Origin: Cavenderia fasciculata
Lineage: Eukaryota > Evosea > Eumycetozoa > Acytosteliales > Cavenderiaceae
Direction of reading: 5' to 3'
DNA: 64,000 nt
Assembly: GCF_000203815.1 (NCBI RefSeq)
Contig: NW_004457735.1
Span: forward strand, 1 to 64,000
The position numbers and the translations under genes are program-made. Under the pieces are notes generated by a model. That model had not been told where the DNA came from. It made no database searches and saw only the letters and a list, made by a program, of their open reading frames with translations. This document shows, in pieces, positions 61,901 through 64,000 of this stretch; position 1 is the first letter of the stretch, and every line of letters begins with the position of its first letter.

Positions 61901-64000
61901 ATTGGGTGTCATTCTCATTGATAAATATCCAATGCAAAGTCAACATGCATTTATCAGATCAATTCAAATCGATCCAAGTAAATCAAACCCCTACAATAAC
62001 CTTGCAATGTTGTATTTGCAAAATAACAAGATTGACCTATCCAACTCATCATTGTTTATCAGCAAATCCAATGATGCCACTTTTATTTCTTCATGGTCCA
62101 TTCAAGCTTTGATTCATGAACTAAAGAATGATTCTAGTCAATCTTATTCTGAATATTCCCATATTGAAATTGCCTTGGAATCTGATCCCTCTGTATGTAA
62201 AAAAAAAAACAAAAACAATAGACCTAAAAAAATTTTAATATTAACAATAATTTTTTTCATTTAGGGTGAAGGATTATTAAGTAATGGTATTCTTTGTTAT
62301 TATAATGGTAACATTGATCGTGCAGAATTGTTATTATCAAAATATGTACAACAATATGATTCTGCCGATGCACATAACCATCTTGGACTGGTTTATGAAC
62401 AACTGGCCCAATACGACAGGGCACTACACCATTTCACTAGATCTCTAGAGGTGATGGGCAAAGAAAAAGATAAAAAGCTTAATCTCCAAAGCAATGATAT
62501 TATTACTCTTGATTCATTGTCATTGTCGGATAATGAAATCATTAGCTACAGACAAGGAGGAGCAGAGGATGACCCCTCATTATCAATATCTGAACCAATT
62601 AAAAAGTTTATTTTGATAAATATTGCTAGGGTCCAATGCAAACTTGAATCTTACCAGCAAAGTCTAGTAACATTGGAGCCATACATTGGAGCTACAAAGG
62701 AGAAATCTTTGTCTTCAAGTCACATTTTGGAAATTGTAGGCTTGGCCAACCATCATCTCGGAAACAGTGACAAAGCCATTGAATATCTAAAACAGTCGGT
62801 CGCTGCCATCAAGCCAGACATTATCAATGACGATGGTGCATGCAAACTACGTAAAGTTCAATTATTATTGACAATGGCCACTATTTGTTTTAAAACAAAT
62901 CGTTTAAAACAATGTGAACAAATCATTGAAAAGGTTATCGAATCGGATCCCAATTTAGAAAATGCCTATCATCTTTTGGCCTCGATCTATATCTTGTCGG
63001 AAGAATACAGAAAAGCAACGGATACCATCAAAAGGCTACACAACCAAACTCTTCATCCAACCCTACAAGGTCTCTTGATCCTTGCCAGATGCGCAATACT
63101 CGAACAAAAGTTTGAAAAGGCTAGAACTGTCCTCTTAAAGGCATGCCATTGCTTCCCCAACGAAATCTCAACATGGACTTGGTTGGCCCAGTTCCTCAAC
63201 ACCTACTCTTCAAAGGATGTTACATTATCAAATATTCGTCAAATATTGTACCAACAAATAGAAATCCAACAACAATCGCTCGAGAATATCAACAATGGCA
63301 ATCTTGTCAAATACCAAGTCGAACACATCCAGCTGTTGGAACAACTATCCAAAACCTTCCTCTTTGAAATTTCACAACCCTACTCTGAAAATATTGACAA
63401 TTCCATCAACACTACCAAGAAGATCATTCATATCAACCCCAACTACCTCGGTCCTTGGAAACAACTGTCCACATTGTACTATATCCGTGCACTACATAAA
63501 TCTGACCAAGAGTCTTTTGAAAATGCCCTCATTTTGAATCAACTGGTCAGAAAGCTCGCATCTGAACAGTCCTATATCTTTACAGCCGAAGAAATGTTCC
63601 TTTTAGACTTTGGACTCGGTGATATCTACATTTATAATTCCAATCAAGAACTATTCAACAATCATCACTCCAAGTTAATGTCAACCCATAAAGATGACCC
63701 CATACTCACTTCACAATTGCAACGACAACTTGGTAGATTCGATCTATTGGTTCAAAAAGATCCTTTATCATCAATTGCAAATTATAAGAAATCTTTACAA
63801 TCAAATCCTCTAAATCTTATTTCTTATCAAGTAAATTTAAACAATAGAGAAACAAAAACAAAAAATTATTTCTAACTATTATTTCTTTTAGGAACTATCA
63901 TACATTTATGAAGAATTAAAATACTATGAAGCATCATATCATTGTTTAAACAGAGCATTGAGTATTATTCAACAACAAATCAAGGAATCGAATAACAACA
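58920..64000 (+). CDS. ski3: SKI3 (TTC37/SKIC3), TPR scaffold of the Ski complex, incomplete at window edge
   Basis: Exons 58920-59144, 59258-59764, 59838-62192, 62265-63830 and 63892 onward past the edge; at least 1587 residues seen. The start MDVKIIIKQARDAIDKKDYK begins the first TPR. Dozens of tetratricopeptide repeats follow, such as LHLFIGLCNFNLNKFKDSED, GWIGLGYYQVFHQYDQSENT, AFYRLGLYQMDIGQLDNSCS, YWNLLGVILIDKYPMQSQHA and AHNHLGLVYEQLAQYDRALH. The size, and a motif near residue 430 (LTFSNLGLLYKDKKDMERSK), fit SKI3, which holds SKI2 helicase and SKI8 and feeds RNA to the cytoplasmic exosome. Other giant TPR proteins are the alternative. Low-complexity runs are few, confined to exon 2. Confidence 0.82.

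Overview
This window reads as nuclear DNA of a social amoeba (Dictyostelia), not of a bacterium. The supports are very AT-rich intergenic DNA, short GT..AG introns that are more AT-rich than the exons, long codon-repeat tracts (Asn, Gln, Ser, Thr, Asp/Glu), close gene packing, and gene families typical of the group (GT10 fucosyltransferases, RasGEFs with a CH domain, PP2A B56). I do not name a species. One run of 100 N (23687-23786) shows it is a scaffold with a gap of unknown size.

Layout. 1-1902 is the 3' part of the pol region of a Ty3/gypsy-type LTR retroelement fossil, followed by 1.2 kb of AT-rich DNA that holds a degenerate tandem repeat of about 150 bp. 3151-9376 (minus): a GT10 fucosyltransferase joined to a LamG-like domain, then a large multipass membrane protein (NEF1-like) with one probable frameshift. 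9559-11091 (plus): a small NDUFC2-like protein and VPS29 of retromer. 11176-14181 (minus): an LRR/F-box-like protein. 14756-16813 (plus): a divergent group II chaperonin with two giant Asn tracts. 17128-17256 (minus): a 42-residue bL36m ribosomal protein. 17443-21712: a BLOC-1 subunit 4-like protein, a small membrane protein (minus) and the DDX56/Dbp9 helicase. 21772-23471 (minus): an acidic, Ser-rich protein of unknown function. After the gap come mL49 (plus), a PH-domain coiled-coil protein (minus), a MORN/alpha-beta-hydrolase membrane protein (plus), a DUF599 membrane protein and a 237-residue unknown (both minus), an ArfGAP (plus), LTV1 and a CH-RasGEF (minus), an ADCK2-like kinase (plus), BuGZ/ZNF207 and ELP3 (minus), a mitochondrial membrane protein (plus), a tail-anchored protein (minus), MCM9 (plus), PEX5 and PP2A-B56/psrA (minus), and SKI3 (plus, running off the end).

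The genes are mostly housekeeping: ribosome assembly (DDX56, LTV1, bL36m, mL49), RNA turnover and tRNA modification (SKI3, ELP3), DNA repair (MCM9), trafficking (VPS29, BLOC-1, ArfGAP, PEX5), and Ras and phosphatase signalling (RasGEF, B56). They do not form an operon-like system; many are divergent pairs sharing 100-600 bp of upstream DNA. I rebuilt exon structures by hand from splice signals and checked that reading phase is kept across each junction, but no transcripts were available. The points most worth a second look are the small bL36m gene, two genes whose first coding exon seems to be only ATG, a possible Fanzor/TnpB remnant in 55700-56130, the degenerate tandem array, and the frameshift in the NEF1-like gene. 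I saw no clearly new biological system.
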